Origin: Bryobacteraceae bacterium
GTDB lineage: Bacteria; Acidobacteriota; Terriglobia; Bryobacterales; Bryobacteraceae
Direction: 5' to 3'
NCBI GenBank assembly: GCA_025056455.1
Contig: JANWVY010000002.1
Coordinates: forward strand, 668,737-732,736
Length of the DNA stretch: 64,000 bases
In this document: positions 61,900 to 64,000 of the stretch, one piece after another
Position numbering within the stretch: position 1 is the stretch's first letter
Layout of the letters: each line of letters begins with the position of its first letter
Notes under the pieces: model-generated
What the model saw: the letters and a program-made list of their open reading frames with translations, nothing else
Database searches by the model: none
What the model was told of the DNA's origin: nothing
Translations under genes and position numbers: made by a program

Positions 61900-62895
61900 A
61901 TGCGAAAGATTGGCATCCTGTTCGGAATGGAAGATACGTTTCCCTGGGCCCTCATCGACCGCATCAATCGCATGGCCGTGCAGGATGTGCGCGCTGAGGT
62001 GGCTCGCTTTGACGCCGTCAAGATGGCCGAGCCCTCCGGCTACCGCGTAATTCTCGACCGTATCTCGCAAGATGTGGACTTCTACCGCGCAGCCCTCAAA
62101 AACGCCGTACTCGGCGGCACCATTGTCATTAACAATCCCTTTTGGTGGTCGGCGGATGACAAGTTTTTTAACTACGCCTTAATGTCGAAGCTCGGGATCG
62201 CCATTCCGAAAACCGTAATCTTGCCCCATTTTCAACACCCTCCCGGAACAACCGCCAAGTCCTTCCGCAATCTGAACTACCCCCTCAACTGGGACGCCGT
62301 GTTCGCCTACGTGGGGTTTCCGGCCTATCTCAAGCCCTACAGCGGCGGGGGATGGAAAAGCGTGTACAAAGTCAACTCTCCGGAAGAATTTTTCCGGGCC
62401 TACCATGAGACCGAATCCCTGTGCATGACCTTGCAAGAGGGCATCGAGTTTGAAGAATACTTCCGGTGCTACGTCGTCCATCGCAAGCAGGTGCATGTCA
62501 TGCGCTATGATCCCCGCAAGCCCCACGAGGATCGCTATGTGAGGAATCCAGCCCCCATCGATCCCCAGCGCTACGAGCGCATGCACCAGGATTGCCTCAC
62601 AATTTGCCGCGCGCTTGGCTATGATCTCAACACCGTGGAGTTCGCCGTTCGAGATGGCGTGCCCTATGCAATCGACTTTTTGAATCCGGCTCCCGACGCC
62701 GACCTTTATTCTGTGGGTGAGGCCAACTTTGAGTGGATTGTCCAGGCCGTGGCCGACATGTTGGTCGAACGCGCGCTGAGCGACGAGCGGCCGGCAAGAG
62801 ATTACCGCTGGCAGGCGTTTCTCAACTCCGAGCACCCGGGCACCACAGAAGCCATCGAGCAGGCCACAAACAGGCAGGCTCCAACGAATTCGTAG
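61900..62895 (+). CDS. ATP-grasp ligase
   Basis: 331 residues starting MRKIGILFGMEDTFPWALI. The ATP-grasp core has the first Lys in FPAYLKPYSGGGWKSVY (with the glycine-rich loop), the adenine-side EGIEFEEYFRCYVV and the Mg/ATP acids in EFAVRDGVPYAIDFLNPAPD. Such enzymes ligate a carboxylate to an amine, often in peptide or natural-product synthesis. Start ATG 61900 with AAGGAGAAGA. Second gene of the esterase-ligase-ligase run. Confidence 0.9.
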   Translation: MRKIGILFGMEDTFPWALIDRINRMAVQDVRAEVARFDAVKMAEPSGYRVILDRISQDVDFYRAALKNAVLGGTIVINNPFWWSADDKFFNYALMSKLGIAIPKTVILPHFQHPPGTTAKSFRNLNYPLNWDAVFAYVGFPAYLKPYSGGGWKSVYKVNSPEEFFRAYHETESLCMTLQEGIEFEEYFRCYVVHRKQVHVMRYDPRKPHEDRYVRNPAPIDPQRYERMHQDCLTICRALGYDLNTVEFAVRDGVPYAIDFLNPAPDADLYSVGEANFEWIVQAVADMLVERALSDERPARDYRWQAFLNSEHPGTTEAIEQATNRQAPTNS

Positions 62896-62949
62896 ACGTC
62901 ATCCTCTTGCCAGTCGTGGCCAAGGGCTAAACTTGAGAAGGGAGGAGTT

Positions 62950-64000
62950 GTGCGCCCCAGCTTTACGCTCGGTATCGAAGAGGAGTACCAAACCATCGAT
63001 CCGGAAACGCGCGACTTGCGCTCGCATATCGAAACGGAATTACTGAGCGCAGGCAAGCGCATCCTCAAAGAACGCGTGAAAGCCGAACTTCACCAATCGG
63101 TCGTAGAGGTCGGCACGGGAGTTTGCAAAACGATTCAAGAAGCTCGCGCCGACCTGCGCGAGCTGCGCGCCAACATCATCGAACTTGCCAAGCGCAACGG
63201 CCTGCGCATAGCCGCCGCAAGCACGCATCCCTTCGCCGACTGGAAAACCCAGGAAATCTACCCCGATCCGCGCTATCAAACCATCGTGGCCGACATGCAG
63301 CAGGTGGCGCGCGCCAACCTCATTTTCGGCCTTCACGTGCATGTGGGTATTGAAGACAAAGAAACGCTGATTCACATCATGAATGCCGCGCGTTACTTCG
63401 TGCCGCACATTCTCGCTCTCAGCACGAACTCTCCGTTTTGGCTGGGCTTGGACACGGGCTTGAAGAGTTACCGCTGCAAAGTTTTCGATAAATTCCCGCG
63501 CACGAACCTCCCGGACTATTTCAGCAGCTACTCCGAGTACGAGAACATGGTGAAGCTGCTGATTCAGACCAACTGCATCGACAACGCGAAGAAAATTTGG
63601 TGGGATATCCGTCCCCACCCTAACTTCTCAACTCTCGAGTTTCGCGTCATGGATTTACCGATGCGCCTGGACGAGACCATGGCCATCACCGCCTTGATCC
63701 TGGCCACCGTCGCCAAGCTCTACAAACTTTACGAAGCCAATCAAGGATTCCGGCTCTACCGCCGAATGCTCATCATGGAGAACAAATGGCGCGCCGCCCG
63801 TTACGGCATCGAGGGTAAACTGATTGATTTTGGAAAGCGAATCGAAGTCCCCTTTCGCAACCTCATGGCAGAATATTTGGAGCTTGTGGACGATGTTCTC
63901 GATGACCTTGGCTTGCGTCAAGACATCCAGTACATTCCCACGATTTTGGAACGGGGCACGGGCGCTGACCGGCAGCTGCGTGTCTTCCGCCAGACGGGCG
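62950..64000 (+). CDS. carboxylate-amine ligase (GCS2/YbdK family), 3' end beyond window
   Basis: 350 codons visible, from a GTG at 62950 (GGAGGAGTT upstream) to the window edge. MRPSFTLGIEEEYQTIDPETRDL is the GCS2 signature with the metal-binding EEE. Also present are VVEVGTGVCKTIQEARADL, GLHVHVGIEDKE (His metal-site region) and IWWDIRPHPNFSTLEFRVMD. The family forms gamma-glutamyl or other amide bonds (YbdK, EgtA-like). The frame is open at the window end, so the C-terminal tail is missing. Probably in one transcript with the ATP-grasp gene (54-bp gap). Confidence 0.92.
   Translation, partial: MRPSFTLGIEEEYQTIDPETRDLRSHIETELLSAGKRILKERVKAELHQSVVEVGTGVCKTIQEARADLRELRANIIELAKRNGLRIAAASTHPFADWKTQEIYPDPRYQTIVADMQQVARANLIFGLHVHVGIEDKETLIHIMNAARYFVPHILALSTNSPFWLGLDTGLKSYRCKVFDKFPRTNLPDYFSSYSEYENMVKLLIQTNCIDNAKKIWWDIRPHPNFSTLEFRVMDLPMRLDETMAITALILATVAKLYKLYEANQGFRLYRRMLIMENKWRAARYGIEGKLIDFGKRIEVPFRNLMAEYLELVDDVLDDLGLRQDIQYIPTILERGTGADRQLRVFRQTG

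Noticed and set aside
1-64000. CRISPR arrays, insertion sequences, prophage, tRNA or rRNA genes
   Set aside because: No regularly spaced repeats, transposase-like or phage-like proteins, or tRNA/rRNA signatures were found.

Overview
The window looks like chromosomal DNA of an Acidobacteriota bacterium, most likely Bryobacterales/Solibacter-like. The basis is high GC, the repeated Solibacter-type C-terminal module (TIGR03437 family) in several secreted proteins, DUF4159 and choice-of-anchor-V type proteins, small multihaem cytochromes and many Tat or Sec signals. I assign about 56 protein genes, no rRNA or tRNA, and see no insertion sequence, prophage or CRISPR array.

Layout. 1-9.5 kb is housekeeping: DUF151 nuclease family, miaB, a PIG-L deacetylase, a YqeY protein, a two-gene serine pathway (class V aminotransferase plus serA), glutamate dehydrogenase, and a DUF2721/Nramp-like pair. 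9.54-9.71 kb is a gene-free stretch that looks like a small structured RNA with its own promoter and terminator. 9.9-16.2 kb is a minus-strand run holding a degenerate sensor-kinase hybrid, a HAD phosphatase, a sarcosine-oxidase-like enzyme and hemB. 16.4-22.8 kb has DUF4159, an SH3 lipoprotein, two divergent methyltransferases and a sulfatase. 22.9-27.6 kb is a minus-strand operon (PfkB kinase, GT-C membrane glycosyltransferase, DapF-like epimerase, UDP-sugar dehydrogenase). 27.9-37.7 kb is secreted and catabolic functions: a matrixin protease with TIG domains, a glycine-zipper protein, a DMT transporter, a Gfo/Idh/MocA oxidoreductase, a CocE hydrolase and an amidase.

39.5-46.6 kb is a compact histidine operon, hisI-hisG-hisD-hisC-HAD-hisB-hisH-hisF-hisA. 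It is preceded by a histidine-rich leader peptide and an attenuator. Four genes appear to start with TTG. The embedded HAD phosphatase probably supplies the histidinol-phosphatase step; hisE is not present.

Two separated loci (37.8-39.4 kb and 50.7-52.5 kb) carry the same module: a twin-arginine-signal, FMN-dependent 2-hydroxyacid oxidoreductase followed directly by a small secreted multihaem cytochrome c (six and four CXXCH). I read these as periplasmic hydroxyacid dehydrogenases that pass electrons to cytochromes, and regard them as the best candidate for an undescribed system. Between them lie two SDR genes, two TIGR03437 proteins and the decayed tail of a third.

53.2-64 kb has a methyltransferase with a zinc ribbon and beta domain, a second class V aminotransferase, a 1005-residue zinc-finger/single-TM/LamG-like protein overlapping a TPR protein, and at the right edge an esterase, ATP-grasp ligase and GCS2-type carboxylate-amine ligase cluster that probably makes and processes a small amide-linked compound. 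The last gene runs off the window.
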